From the NCBI GenBank assembly GCA_029339195.1, contig JAPTJF010000112.1, positions 1 to 64,000 of the forward strand: 64,000 bases of DNA, written 5' to 3'. Numbering within the stretch: position 1 is the stretch's first letter; every line of letters starts with the position of its first letter. The position numbers were made by a program, and so were the translations under genes. Below are positions 10,401 through 21,871 of this stretch, one piece after another. The notes below the pieces were generated by a model, which searched no databases, was not told the DNA's origin, and saw nothing but the letters and a program-made list of their open reading frames with translations. This DNA is from Micractinium sp. NFX-FRZ. Lineage: Eukaryota; Chlorophyta; Trebouxiophyceae; Chlorellales; Chlorellaceae.

Positions 10401-13399
10401 GGCAGCTTGGGTGCGAGTCGCAGCCTGCTTCACAGTAAGGGCACACCCCTGGGCATCCATCAAGCGTGTGTGGCGCCCTATGTCGCTGTGCCGGTGCAGG
10501 CGCAGGTGCGGCCCCGCGCCAGCAGCCAGCGGCAGAGCTGCGGCAGATCATGACCCCCCCGCTCTGCTGCACGGCAGCTCCAGCTCACGCCTGCATGCCC
10601 CTGTACTGCTGTCTCTGCAGTACGAGAACTTCCTGCACTCCAACGATGCCGTGCTGCAAGTCACCCACATCAGGGTGGGGTGCCCATGCGTCAAGGGAGA
10701 GATAATCTATGTGCCTCTGCCAAGCAAACAGGTGAGCTCATGTGCACGCTTCCAGGCCGCTGCTTTTCGTCCATCCTAAATCAAGGCTGGCTACTGGCGA
10801 CCATCCGCCCTTTGGCAGCATCCTTTGCAAGCAGCCAGCACCTGCGTCCCCGCCGGTTCCCGTGCTGCTCCCGAGTGCCCCCACCCGATGCCGAGCCGCC
10901 CGCCCGCACCAGGCACCCGCTCCCATCAAGCTTGCCTGCTGTTGGCGCTGCGCTGCACTGCGCTTGCAGGCGGGGCAGTACTTTGTCTATGTGCCCCCAA
11001 ACCCCTACCAAGACTATGTGGAGCCAGTGCTCAGCGAGGACCGGCGCCAGCTGTTCTACGGCTGGAGCAGCATGTTTGTCGCGGTGAGCCCGGCCTCAGC
11101 TTGGTTGCCCCCCTACAGCAGCCATGGGCAGTGCATGCATGTTCAACAAGCAAGCATGCCTTGCCAGCTGAACTTCCTGACAGCCACACCTCCGGCGTGC
11201 TCCTGCCTGCCTGCCTGCTGCCAGCACGCCCCCTGCCCGCCCGCCCGCCCCCCGCCTGCCAGCCTGCCCGCCCGCCCCCCGCCTGCCAGCCTGCCCACCC
11301 GCCCCCCGCCTGCCCGCCCGCCCGCCCGGCCCCCGCCTGCCAGCCCGCCCGCCCGGCACCCGCCTGCTCGCCCGCCCGCCTGCCCCCCGCCTGCTCGCCC
11401 GCCTGCGCGCCTGCCTGCCGGGCTTTCCCTGCCCTACCACGTGCAGTGCAGCGCTCAGGCGCTCTACATGGCTTGCTTGGCATGCCTAAGGCCCAGGCTG
11501 CACCGCTGCTTCCTCTGGAAGTCGCGCTCCGACACCTGTCACTTTGGCTCAGTTGCCTCTCACGCTCCTGCCGACCTGTGCAGGTGCTGTCCAACTCCGC
11601 CATCGTGCCAGGAACCAAATTCAACACGAGCGACCGCTACTGGGAGGAGTTTGGCGTCTTTTACAACATCTACGGTGCGGTGCGGCGCTGCTTTGCAGGC
11701 TGCGGCGCAGCTGTGACCTTGCAGGGCCTGCAGTGTGTTCTGCTGGTGCGTGCCAGCGGTATTGCCGCTGGGGGCATGCTCTGTGTACAGGCCGCTGGGC
11801 AGACAGGCAGGTGCAACACCCTCTGCCACTAAAGAAAGCTGGCCTCTGAGCTGCCACCAAGTTGCGCGTCACTTGGCCCTGCACGCCAGAGCCGCCAAGG
11901 CAGCACACACACAATGCCTCCCCGCCTCCCCAACTGCCTGGCGCTGCCGGCGCCGTTGCCCGTGGCAGGCTGCCGACACCCCCCTCAACCGCCTTCTCTC
12001 CCTTGGCCCGAGTAGGCAGCCAGGACGGGTCGATCATTGACAACAACACCACCGCCATCAGCATCGGCCTTGCAATGGAGACTGCGTCGCCCCAGGACTT
12101 CCAGGGGGCCACTCTGGTTGAACGTTTTGCAGCCTTCATGAGCCGGTATGGCCAGCTCAGCACCCCGCAGCTGGTGGCAGTCAACGCGAGCACAGGCGCG
12201 CCCACATTCTCCTACACCAGCGCCGAAGGCGTGACCATGACTCTGGCCTGGCAGCTGGGCAAAACCGGGGTGGCAACTCTTAAGCAGCCCGGGCAGGCTG
12301 TGGCCACACCAGTCAACTACTCCCAGTGGCCGCTCATCTATGAAGAGGTGGCTGGCAGCGACGGCACGCGCTCGGTGTGGGTCAACACCGTGAGCAACAG
12401 CACGGTGCTCACGCCAGTTGACTACCAGATGCCGGCTGACATCATCATCACGTGCGTGCGCCTCCAGCTTTAACGCGTGTGCTGTGAAGGGTGTAGCCAG
12501 CGCCAGTGCCCGCAGACCGTGCTCGCCCGTCCGGGAATTGCTGCGGCGTCAAGCCGCCCAATGCGCGCCTCCCTCGCCATGGCCGCTGACTGACTTCTAT
12601 CACTGGCCTGCCCCTCTCCCTTGCATCCAGGCCTGTCTTGAGGTCTCCGCCTGCCCCGCCCCAACCGCCATCCCCGCGGCCTCCTTCCCCAGCACCGCCA
12701 CCTCCCAGGCCCTCCCCTCCTCCCCCCTCACCAAGGCCCAACCCGCCGCCACCCAGGCCAAGCCCGCCCCTTCCGCCACCACCCAAACCCTCTCCTCCTC
12801 CCCCCTCCCCCAGGCCCAACCCGCCGCCGCCCAAACCAAACCCGCCCCATCCACCACCTCCCAGGCCCTCCCCTCCTCCTCCCTCCCCAAGGCCCAACCC
12901 GCCGCCGCCCAAACCAAGCCCGCCCCCTCCCCCACCACCCAGGCCCTCCCCTCCTCCCCCCTCACCAAGGCCCAACCCACCCCCTCCGCCACCGCCCAGG
13001 CCAAGCCCGCCCCATCCACCACCTCCCAGGCCCTCCCCTCCTCCTCCCTCCCCCAGGCCCAACCCACCGCCGCCCAAACCAAGCCCGCCCCCTCCCCCAC
13101 CACCCAAACCCTCCCCTCCTCCCCCCTCGCCAAGGCCCAACCCGCCCCCTCCGCCACCACCCAAACCCTCCCCGCCTCCTCCCTCCCCCAGGCCCAACCC
13201 ACCGCCGCCCAAACCAAGCCCGCCCCCTCCCCCACCACCCAAGCCCTCCCCTCCTCCCCCCTCACCAAGGCTCAACCCGCCCCCTCCGCCACCACCCAAA
13301 CCCTCCCCGCCTCCTCCCTCCCCCAGGCCGAGCCCGCCAATGCCGCCACCAAGTCCGCCAATGCCGCCCCCGAGCCCGCCCCCTCCGCCAACTCCTTAA
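7451..13399 (+). CDS. Secreted glycoprotein with a lyase-like N-terminal region and a Pro-rich HRGP tail
   Basis: Nine exons, about 963 residues: 7451-7903, 8530-8773, 9190-9635, 9978-10205, 10621-10731, 10970-11083, 11584-11674, 12016-12451, 12631-13399; every phase closes. The N-terminus MAAHGRRLCPRLLACVLLAV ending PAAAQ is a clear signal peptide. The roughly 700-residue globular part has many N-glycosylation sequons (NLT, NAS, NLS, NVS, NTS, NTT, NYS, NST). Its central EYGSPNYGPYNYLPLL motif and helical first half recall alpha-toroid polysaccharide lyases of the heparinase type. This is resemblance only; I did not recognise the family. The last exon encodes about 250 residues of PPPPSPRPNPP / PPPPKPSPPPP repeats, the hydroxyproline-rich type found in volvocine and chlorellacean wall proteins. 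Likely acts outside the cell, anchored in or acting on the wall. The stop at 13397 is followed by more Pro-rich coding in another frame. Confidence 0.78.
11210..11425 (+). repeat. Intronic GC-rich minisatellite
   Basis: Imperfect tandem copies of a unit of about 25-30 bases built from CGCCCGCC and CTGCCAGCCTGCC, inside intron 11084-11583 of the glycoprotein gene. Encodes nothing sensible in any frame. Confidence 0.7.
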
Positions 13400-13400
13400 G
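12640..13400 (+). repeat. Pro-rich coding repeat, polypyrimidine strand
   Basis: The last exon of the glycoprotein gene is an array of imperfect copies of about 57-60 bases encoding PSPPPPSPRPNPPPP-type units. The plus strand is nearly all C and T, with A mainly in AAG, AGG and CAA, so the duplex is strongly purine/pyrimidine biased. The two other frames stay open by composition alone. Confidence 0.8.
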
Positions 13401-14828
13401 CCCTCCCCTCCTCCTCCCCCAAGGCCTAGCCCGCCGCTGCCCAACGCAAGCCCGCCCCTTCGCAGTCTGCCCGCTCCAAGGCCCAGCCCGCCGCCTCACT
13501 CCTCCCATGCTCCCCGTGCTCCACCCTTTCCAAAGCCGACCCCATCACCTCCCAGGCCTCCCTCTTTCCCTCCTGTTTCGAGCCCAAGCCCGCCAGCGTC
13601 CTCACACACGCCGTCTCCCAGTCCGCAAGCTACGAACTGCACCCACACACAGTCAATTTTGTGTGATGGTGGTGGTAGCTAGCTAGTTACGGCTGGAGGA
13701 TGGTTTTGTGTTGCCAGACCACCGCGGTGCGCCAACCACTCTTCACAAGGGGGTTTGGGGCTGGAGGAGGCGGCACCTGCCTGCCAGGCCTCGCAGCGCC
13801 CTGCTCCACAGCATGTTTGTCAGCCACATCACAACTGTACCACCTGCTCATTGCCACAACCGCACGCTCATTCATTCACGTCACACACACACTGCATTGT
13901 TCTACATAACTGCCCTCGCATTCTCCTCCAAGCCAAAGCTCTGCCACATTCTGCCCTCAAGCCAAAATGTCTGCCACATTCTGCCCTCCAAGCCAGAAAT
14001 TTCTGCCACTTTCTGCCCTCCAAGCCAGCAGTTGTGCCACATTCTGCCCTCCAAGCCCACATTTGTACTACATTCTGGCCTCTGCCTGGGCAATGTTCTG
14101 CCCCCAGCCCAGCCGTGCCTCCAGCATTGACCTCCTCCGTCCATGCCTTTGCAATTGTGTGGGTTCTTTGCTTCTATCCACCGCGTATCACAACTGCACT
14201 GCTTTCATCCGGTATTAAAACTGCACCACTGCAGACTCCACTACTACAGTACTACTTTCATCCGTATCACAGCAAGTTGTTAATATGCAACGGACGTGCG
14301 AGGCGACACAATGCAGCTTGAACACCTGGGCGGCCGAGGCACTGCACGCGCAGGAGGTGGCTGCCAGCAGTGGCGGCGCCTGCACCGAGCAAGAGCGGGG
14401 GCGGCAGATGTCTGCCGCAGATGCCAGAAAGAATTGCACCGGCCCTCAAACATCGGTTGTGGAGGTGCATCGGCGCCTGGTGGCTGCAGCCCCCAGCAAC
14501 TGCTATCGAATTGTGCGGCAGTGACAACCTCCCGCCCCTCTCGTCGCCCTGCCGTGCTGCGGCCTGGCGCAGGGTGTCTCAGCCCGGGGCTGCAACAGCA
14601 TCCCTAGTCCAACTGAGGCTCATTAAACATAGCTCCCAATGCCGAGCACGCATAAATGATGCGGTATCAGAGGGGGCCAAGGATGCAAGCCGTGGACGCA
14701 GGGAAGGCCGGTGACGTTACGTGGCGGCGCCAAGTCCACAGGCCGCGTGGACCGAAGGCCCTTCCAAGCATCAGCCGCTGTTGAATTTCTCACAGGGGCT
14801 GGTATGCAGCACATATCCCACTGTTAGC
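13400..14828. other. Intergenic: out-of-frame HRGP tail, minisatellite, RRP6L3 promoter
   Basis: From about 13412 to 13681 one plus-strand frame still reads Pro/Ser-rich wall-protein sequence (PPRPSPPLP, PSPPRPPSFPP, SPSPQATNC) before TAG, one frame off from the annotated exon. A minisatellite follows at 13915-14110. An ATG ORF at 14285-14524 (79 codons) has no recognisable domain. From about 14530 the sequence is the parent of the duplicate at 5585-6150 and probably holds the RRP6L3 promoter and 5'UTR. Confidence 0.5.
13915..14110 (+). repeat. Minisatellite, about 31-base unit, five to six copies
   Basis: Tandem copies of CACATTCTGCCCTCCAAGCC followed by a variable 8-12 base spacer such as AGAAATTTCTGC or AGCAGTTGTGC. 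Copies diverge more toward the right end. It lies in the intergenic stretch between the glycoprotein and RRP6L3 genes. Confidence 0.85.
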
Positions 14829-17564
14829 ATGCTCCCGATTCTCGTGTCGGCCGCGCACCTAGCGGCGTGGTGGCTTTTGCCTGGGCGGCACGCCAAACCG
14901 TCGACTTCCGCCTCAGAAGCATGCCGAGGATCTGAGGAACGCGCCGATGGCCGCTCCGTCACTGCCCTGCACAACAGTGCCGCCACTCCCGCCACCCCTG
15001 CCGCCCCTGCCGCTGCCCCCACCGCCCCGACCCAGCACCCACACGCCGCCATCATCGAGCGCCTGCAGCGTCAGCCGCCACCCCTGCAGCTGCCCCCGCA
15101 CCCTCCCCTGCTGCCGCCGCCGGCGCTGGGGAATAGCAAAGCCGAGTATTCGTACATCAACAGTGTACCGCTACTGGCGGCAGCTGCAATGGAGCTGTAT
15201 GAGCAGGTAGGGGCAAAAATGACAGGTTGACTGCCGCCTTGGCTCATTGCCGTGCCGGCAGGCTGGTTCTAGCCTTCTGTCCAAGCCTCTGGTGCCATGC
15301 CCTGCTTCTGTGCCCCACTCTGTGCCGACCCCTCCGCCCAACCCCCCGGAGCAGGACCGGATTGCCTTGGATGTCGAGCATCACTCGCAGCACACCTACG
15401 CCGGCATCACCTGCCTGCTGCAGCTGTCCACAGGTGTGTGGCAGGGGGAAGGGAGGTGCAGCGGTGCGGCGGGGCGGGGTGGAGGATGGAGAGCGGGGCA
15501 GGGCGGTGCCGCAGGGCGAGAGAAGGACGGCACTCGAAGCACCGCCCAAGGGCCTGCCGCTGTCCCCTCCCACCCCTGCCCCACCCCCTGCATCCGCCCA
15601 TCCTCACACTCATCAATCAGACACCAGTTTCCCTCCCCCTCCCCTGCACACATATCATGCGCAGGCTCCAAGGATTTCCTGGTGGACTGCCTGGCGCTGC
15701 CGCGTGCTGACGTGGCCGCCCTGCTGGCGCCCGTGCTCACCAGCTCCCGCATCTGCAAGGTGGTGCACGGAGCGGGCAACGACGTGGCCTGGCTGCAGCG
15801 AGACTTTGGGCTGAACTTGGTGAGCGGCAGTGCTTGGCTCTTTTTGGGAAAGGTCGTTGTGGGAAAAGGCAGGGCAGCAGGCGGCTGCAGGGGCTGCAGG
15901 GGCGGCAGGCAGCAACCCCCCTTCCCAGGGGGCCCCAGCCTGTCCCTCCCTCTTGCCGTTGGCCTGTGCTGGCTGGCTCACTTGACTGTGCGGGGTCTCC
16001 CATGTTGAGACCGTGTGACACTGCACAGACGCCAGGATACCCTGACTCTACCTGATTCAAGCTCCCCTTGGGTGCAGGTCAACATTTTTGACACGGAGAA
16101 GGCCTGCCAGGTAAGCAATGCTTGAAGGAGCAGGGCAGGACATGCCAAGGTGCTACGAGGCTGGCTGGCAGGGCATCATGGGCGCTCACACCGGCCCCTG
16201 GCACGCCATGTTCGTGCTCATCTGCATGCTTCACCGCCCACAACCCGCACTTTTATTCTCCCCACTCCCTCCCTCTACCCTGCTTTCATGTGCCGCCAGG
16301 TGCTGGGCTTCCGCCAGCGCAGCCTGGGCCTGCTGCTGCAGCGCTACTGCGGGGTGTCGTCTGACAAGTTCATGGGGCAGAGGGCAGACTGGCGGCAGAG
16401 GTGCGCAGCGGTGGGGAGGGGCGGCCAGCCAAAGGCGGTGGCCAGCCAGCCTGACCGACTGCAGCCGTGCACGCAGCGTTATCGCAATGCATTCCGCCCC
16501 GCCCGCCAGCCCTGCCCCACTCCCAGCAGAGCTCTCTGGCTGCATGCGCTAACTACAAATGTCAAACATGCATGCAACCATCTGTGGCTGCCCCGCTTGC
16601 CTGCAGGCCGCTGCCCACAGAGCTGATTGAATATGCCCGGCGAGACGTGCACCACCTGCTGCATATCGCCGACCGCCTGGGAGAGCTGCTGCTGCTGGAG
16701 GGGGCAGCCGCAGCGGCGGGGGAGGCAGAACTAGAAGCGGCAGCACCTGCTGAGCCTGCAGCAGAGGCCGTAGCCGCAGCAGTGGAGGCAACAACAGAGG
16801 CAGCTGAGGCTGAGCAGCACGAGGAGGGAGAGCAGGCAACGGAGGGGGCAGATGGCGCGGAGCCAACGGGGCAGCCAGGCTTTGCTGATGGGAGCGCCCC
16901 TGATCAAGTGCCCGCACCCAGCCAGCCGGAGCAGGCGCCAGCACCATTAACAGAGGATGCGGCTGCGGCACTTGCAGCACCTGCAGGCAGCGAGCAGCAG
17001 CAGGCAGCAGCCCAGCAGGAGCTTCCCCAGCCCTCGGTGGTACAACTGTCGCCTGCAGCCCGTCAGGCGCTGGAGTCAGCCATGGCGGCGCCACACAGCC
17101 GGCTGGCGCGTGCGGTGCACCGCTCGCAGGCGGTGACACTTGCCCTGTACCAGCCCACAACGGCGGCCGCAGCTGTGACCAGCGCTTCGGTGGGCCTCAT
17201 GAAGCGCCACGTCGCGGCCGCGTTGGAGCAGCACGCCCGGCTGACGCAGCAGCAGGTGCAGCATGTGGAGGCGGTGTCCGACTGTGTGCACGCTCTGGCG
17301 GGGTGGCGTGACGCGGCGGCGCGTGCAGCGGATGAGGGCGTGCAGTGCCTGCTGCCCGACGCGGTGCTGCTGCGGCTGGCAGAGGCGGCGGCGGCCAGCG
17401 TAGATCCTGCAGCCAGCAACCTGAGGGGACGGCACCAGGGCTTGAGTCAGGCCGAGCTGCTAGAGCTGCTGCCAGAAGAGCCCGGAGAGGAGCAGGTGGC
17501 AGCAGGCAGCGCACCCGCAGCAGATGAGGAGGCGGCAGAGGAGGAGGCGGCACAAGAAGGTGCC

Positions 17565-17598
<34 letters not shown>

Positions 17599-20500
17599 TT
17601 CCGGAAGTTGAAGCAGCGGGAACAGCACGCCCTGGAACCAGCACCGCTGCCAGCTGCGGCTGCTACCCCGCGGTGCTGCGGCGGCAGGCTGGCCAGGTGG
17701 CGGCGCTTTTGTCTGAAGCAGCCGCCGGGCAGCGCCCCTGGGTGCCTCCCCCCGAGCTACAAGAGCTGCTGCAGCAGGCAGGGCATGGAGGAGGGGGCCT
17801 GCCCAACGGCGGCAGCAGCCTGCATGGCGGCGGCAGCAAGGCGGCCAAGCGGCGTGACCCGGAGGCCTTCAGGCAGCGCCTGGCGCAGCGGTTCAGCTGC
17901 AAGGGGACGGTGTACGAGAATGCGCGCATGTACAGCCAGGAGGGGGAGCTGCTGTGCCACACCGGTGAGCAGGGGGCGCTGTCTGGCAAAGGCTGCGTCT
18001 TTTGTAGGCAAGGCCAACGCCTTCAGGGTGTGCCGCACATGTAGTAGAGCCGGGAGGGGGAGCTGCTGTGCCGCACCGGGGAGCAGGGGGCGCGGTCCTG
18101 TGTGGTGTAGGTAAGGTCAACGCCTTCAGGGGTGTGCCGCACATGTAGCACAGCTGGGAGATCATGCTGCTGAGCCACACCGTGAGCAGGGCGGCGCTGT
18201 CTGGCAGGGCTGCCTTTTCTTGTGTAGGTGGGGTGAAACCCTGCCAGACGGCACCGCAGCCCTCCTCATCCCCACCTCTTTTTCACTATCTCTCCCTCCC
18301 TGGCCGCAGACAAGCGCAAGCTGCTGTGGTATTTGAAGAAGGGGTTGGCGGAGAGGGTGGGTGGGTGGGTGGGTGCGTGGGGCTAGAAGCGAGGCAGATG
18401 TCAGTTACGACCGGTGTGCGCAAAGGTGGCGGCCCTTCATGCAGAGCGCCTAGAAAGTATTCTTCCGCTCGCCCATCTGCTGCCCGCTGCCATCACTGCC
18501 CGACACACTCCCGCTCACCTGCCCCGCACCCCTCACATATTGATTAGCCTGAGCTGCCCCTCCTTCCTCAAATGCCTGCCTGAGCTGCCCCACCCTTCAT
18601 GCTCTCGCCCTCCTGCACACCCGCTGTGCCCAACCCCTCTGCCGCCCTGCCCCGCAGATATCCGACGACCCGTTGTGCGTGCGGCTGACCTTCCAGCACA
18701 AGACGGGCGACCAGCAGCAGGGGACCTCGGGTGAGGAGGGCAGGGGTCTGCTTGACCGGAGGCGGGCAGGCTTCCGCGCCCGCTTGCCCGCCTCACATCT
18801 GGCCCAGCCCAGCCCTGCTTGGCCGGCTACAAGAGTGTATGCTCTTCGTGGGCTGGCAGAGCTCACCGTCACACCTGCTGTCACGCCGCACACAGCCCCG
18901 TGGGTCATCAGCACACATCCGCGGGGACAGGCTTGCACAGTCCTGCTTGCCACCTCCACACCCTGCCATCCTCGCCTCAGCACGGCTCCGCGCCCTGCAT
19001 TCCTCCTGCTGCAACCCCAACCTCGCTAATCCCTCAACCCGACCCCTGGTTCCCACTCACACCCAGAGCCGCCACCCTGCCTGCCTGCCACGCCGCCGAT
19101 CACCCTGCCCCCCCCCGTCAATCCGCCCCTGTTCGTGCTGAGCTCAGCCTCACAGTCCCCCGGCCTGTCCCCCCCATGCCCACCCTCCCCAGAGTTCTAC
19201 ACGGTGGAGAAGCAGAACCGCTGCGTGGCGTGCGGCGAGGAGGGGCACTACCTGCGGTGGGGGCGCCCGCCCGCTGCCTGCTGCCTGCCTCAATTCCTCA
19301 GTGCGCTGAGTGCGCTGAGTGCCTGCCTGCCTGCCTGCCTGCCTGCCTGCGCACATCATCTCTGCATGCCTACCTGCTTGACTGCTTGCCTGCACATCAC
19401 ACGCTCAAACCATGCCCGGCCCCTCCCGCCTTCACGTGTCCATTTCATGTTTGCAGGTACCGCGTGGTGCCCACCTGCTACAGGAAGGCGATGCCCGTCT
19501 CCCTCAAGAGCCACCGCAGGTGCAGGCAGAGGGCCTCTCGGTCTCAGGGGGAGGGGCTGAGCCGGACTGAGCGGCTCTGCATGAGGACTAAGAGCGGCTC
19601 TGCATGCCGGCATGCTGCCACCTCAGCCTTGTGCCCAGCGCTGTGAGGCGTGCAGGCGCCAACATCCACCCTGCCTCGGCGCTGCTCCCGTCTCCTTGCA
19701 GCCATGATGTGGTGCTGCTGTGCGTGTCGTGCCATGAGCTGGCCCAGACGGTGAGCGGGCTCCAGCTGTGACTGGCATCCACTTTGCAGCAACCAACAAA
19801 CTGGAACAGATGCGCCCAGGCTCTGTCTGCACACAGCCAACTGCTGAGTCCCCTCCTGCTGTGCCGCTGCTGAGAGGCCGCTTTGGCTCGCTACCGTCTA
19901 ATCTCACCACAGGCTGCCGAGCGTCTGAAGCGCACCCTGGCGACGGAGCACGGCGTGCCGCTGCTGCCGCCGCTGCCCAAGTCGCAGCAGCAGGGCCGGC
20001 GGCAGGCGCAGGGGCGGCAGCAGCAGGCGCAGCCTGAGGCGGCGGCGGCGGCTGCAGAGGCTGCTGCTGCCACGCTGGACATGCACCCCTTTAACGTGCG
20101 CCGCTCCGCGCTGGCGCTGCAGCGCTACGCAGATCAGATGCCGGAGGCAAAGCGCAGGCAAGCTGAGCACAGCACGCGCACAGCCTGAGTACGGCAGGGA
20201 GTTGCATGCCACCTCGAGTTGGCGAGTTGGCGGGTGTCTGCGAGCCCACGGTGGAATGCACCGAGCTGTGCATCATCAGACGAATGCCGGGAAAAGCTTG
20301 CCGCACCGCTGCCATTCCCCGTCCTGGCTGCAGGCAGCTGGAGGACCAGATCCGGAGCTTCCTGGGCACAGCGGGCACGGCGAGCGCAGCAGGCACAGCA
20401 GAGGTAGCAACAGAGGCGGCACTACCGGAAGGGGCAGCAGAAGAGGCAGCTGGCAGCCGTGGTGGCGGCCTTACCCAGCTGGAGCTGTGTGGAGGCCTGC

Positions 20501-21571
20501 TGGCAGGTGAGGGGCGGCTGCTGTGCCAGCTGTGGGACTGCTATGCGCGTTGTGGTGCAGAGGAACGGAAGTACATCTGACGTTTTTTAGCTTGCACTGC
20601 GTGCTCGTGACTGGTGCGGCCTTGGAAGCAGCAGGACTTGCACCTAAGAGCACAGGCTCACAGCGGCATGCCAGTGTCTGTGTGCCTTGCAGGGCTGGGG
20701 CGCAAGACGCGGCGCCGCACGCTCAAGCGGTGGGCAAGGCAAGGGCGGCAGCTGCCTGCGGAGCTGGCGGCTGAGGCGGCTGAGGCGGCTGCCGCAGCGG
20801 ATGGCACAGCGGGGGGCAACGAGGACGCGTGCGAGGCGGCAGCAGAGGATGATGCAGAGGATGAAGGGGCAGAGCTGGGAGGCAGCACAGAAGGCGCCCC
20901 TGCCGCTCAAGCGGCTGCCAATGGCGCCGGCAGCAGCGCCTCAATTGGAGGCATGGCGGGGCAGCAGCAGGCTGACGTGTCGCTCGGCTTGGGCGACCTG
21001 CGCAACACAGGCCATGCCTGGCACGGCCAGCAGGTGGGTGGGTGGGCCTCGGCAGGGCAGGCAGCGGAGGGAGCAGTGCATGTTTCGGCTCACAGTCTGT
21101 TTACATGTAGGAACTGGACTGTGGTTGCTGGGTGTGCTGTCCTGCCCCCTTCTCTCGCTCTTTACGGCGCCCACACACCGTGCCCCGCCTGCCCCGCCCT
21201 TGCTGTGACGGCCCAAGGAATGCTTGCCCCTCACACTTGCATGCTTCCAGTTCCCCGCTGGCCCCGTGCTTCCCCCCACCACCCTCTCCGCCTCTTCCCT
21301 GGCAGCAGGTGGTTGAGAAGGTGATGGGAGAGGGCGGCGAGGAGGCGCTGCTGCTGCTGTGCCGCCGCTTCCGCCAGTGCTTTGTGGACTCGCTGCAGCC
21401 GCAGGTGAGCGGCTCGTGGGAGAGGAACATGTTCTTTTGGTTAGGCAGGGCGCTTCTGCTGTCGGCGCCTGCTGCTGACATGCTGCTGCTGGGGGGTCCA
21501 GCTGCTTGGCGGTGGGTTTGGGCTACCTTGGGTGGGGGTTTGGGGTAGCTTGGGTGGGGAGTGGGGATCTC

Positions 21572-21622
<51 letters not shown>

Positions 21623-21871
21623 GGACATGTGTCTCTACCGCCCAACGTTTCTCCCGCGTCCAGCATGTGCAGCCTTGGCACGGTGGGATGCAGCTGACCT
21701 GCCCCCTCTGACCCAACTGCCACTGGCTGACCCCTCCCTGCCTCGCGCCTCCTCTCACCCCGCGCGCAGTTCCTGCCCCCCGGCTGGGCTGTCTACCACT
21801 TTGCGCCTCGAGAGTTTGGGGAGCACAGCCTGTACTACGAGGGGGCCCCAAAGGGCACAGCAGGGGGATGA
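14829..21871 (+). CDS. RRP6L3: RRP6-like 3 exonuclease (DEDDy + HRDC + EXD2-type C-terminal domain)
   Basis: 3'-5' exoribonuclease related to nuclear exosome Rrp6/EXOSC10. Sixteen exons, about 1118 residues: 14829-15206, 15355-15433, 15665-15819, 16078-16110, 16300-16400, 16607-17964, 18310-18356, 18658-18730, 19193-19256, 19457-19519, 19702-19750, 19913-20157, 20334-20506, 20693-21033, 21309-21404, 21770-21871. Catalytic residues are present: DVEHHS (D,E), HGAGNDVAWLQ (D) and YARRDVHHLL (Y,D). An HRDC domain follows (LAGWRDAAARAADEG, LLPDAVLLRLA). After an Ala/Glu-rich linker comes a domain shared with animal EXD2: VYENARMYSQEGELLC, NRCVACGEEGHYLRYRVVP, SHDVVLLCVSCHELA (two CxxC pairs) and a C-terminal PQFLPPGWAVYHF. 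I recall the same order in plant RRP6L3. Intron 20158-20333 requires a GC donor. The start is the first ATG in the exon-1 frame. Confidence 0.88.
17930..18240 (+). repeat. Tandem triplication of an exon 6 end plus donor
   Basis: Three copies of a unit of about 105-110 bases. The first covers the end of exon 6 and its donor (GGGAGCTGCTGTGCCACACC then GGTGAGCAGG, about 17942-18050). The second begins near 18055 (GCTGTGCCGCACCGGGGAGC, donor destroyed). The third is partial from about 18155 (GAGCCACACCGTGAGCAGG, donor GT kept). GCCTTCAGGG(T)GTGCCGCACATGTAG recurs in copies one and two. All lie before the next exon at 18310. Confidence 0.8.
21572..21621 (+). repeat. (CTG)n microsatellite
   Basis: An uninterrupted run of about sixteen CTG triplets in the last intron (21405-21769) of RRP6L3. 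It generates spurious poly-Ala, poly-Cys and poly-Gln ORFs. Confidence 0.9.

Noticed and set aside
12448..13299. Long Gly-rich and Trp/Gly-rich minus-strand ORFs opposite the Pro-rich exon
   Set aside because: Simple complements of the C-rich Pro repeats. The plus-strand frame joins in phase to eight upstream exons; the minus frames have no context.
21506..21700. Poly-Cys, poly-Ala and poly-Gln ORFs
   Set aside because: All come from one (CTG)n run inside the last RRP6L3 intron.
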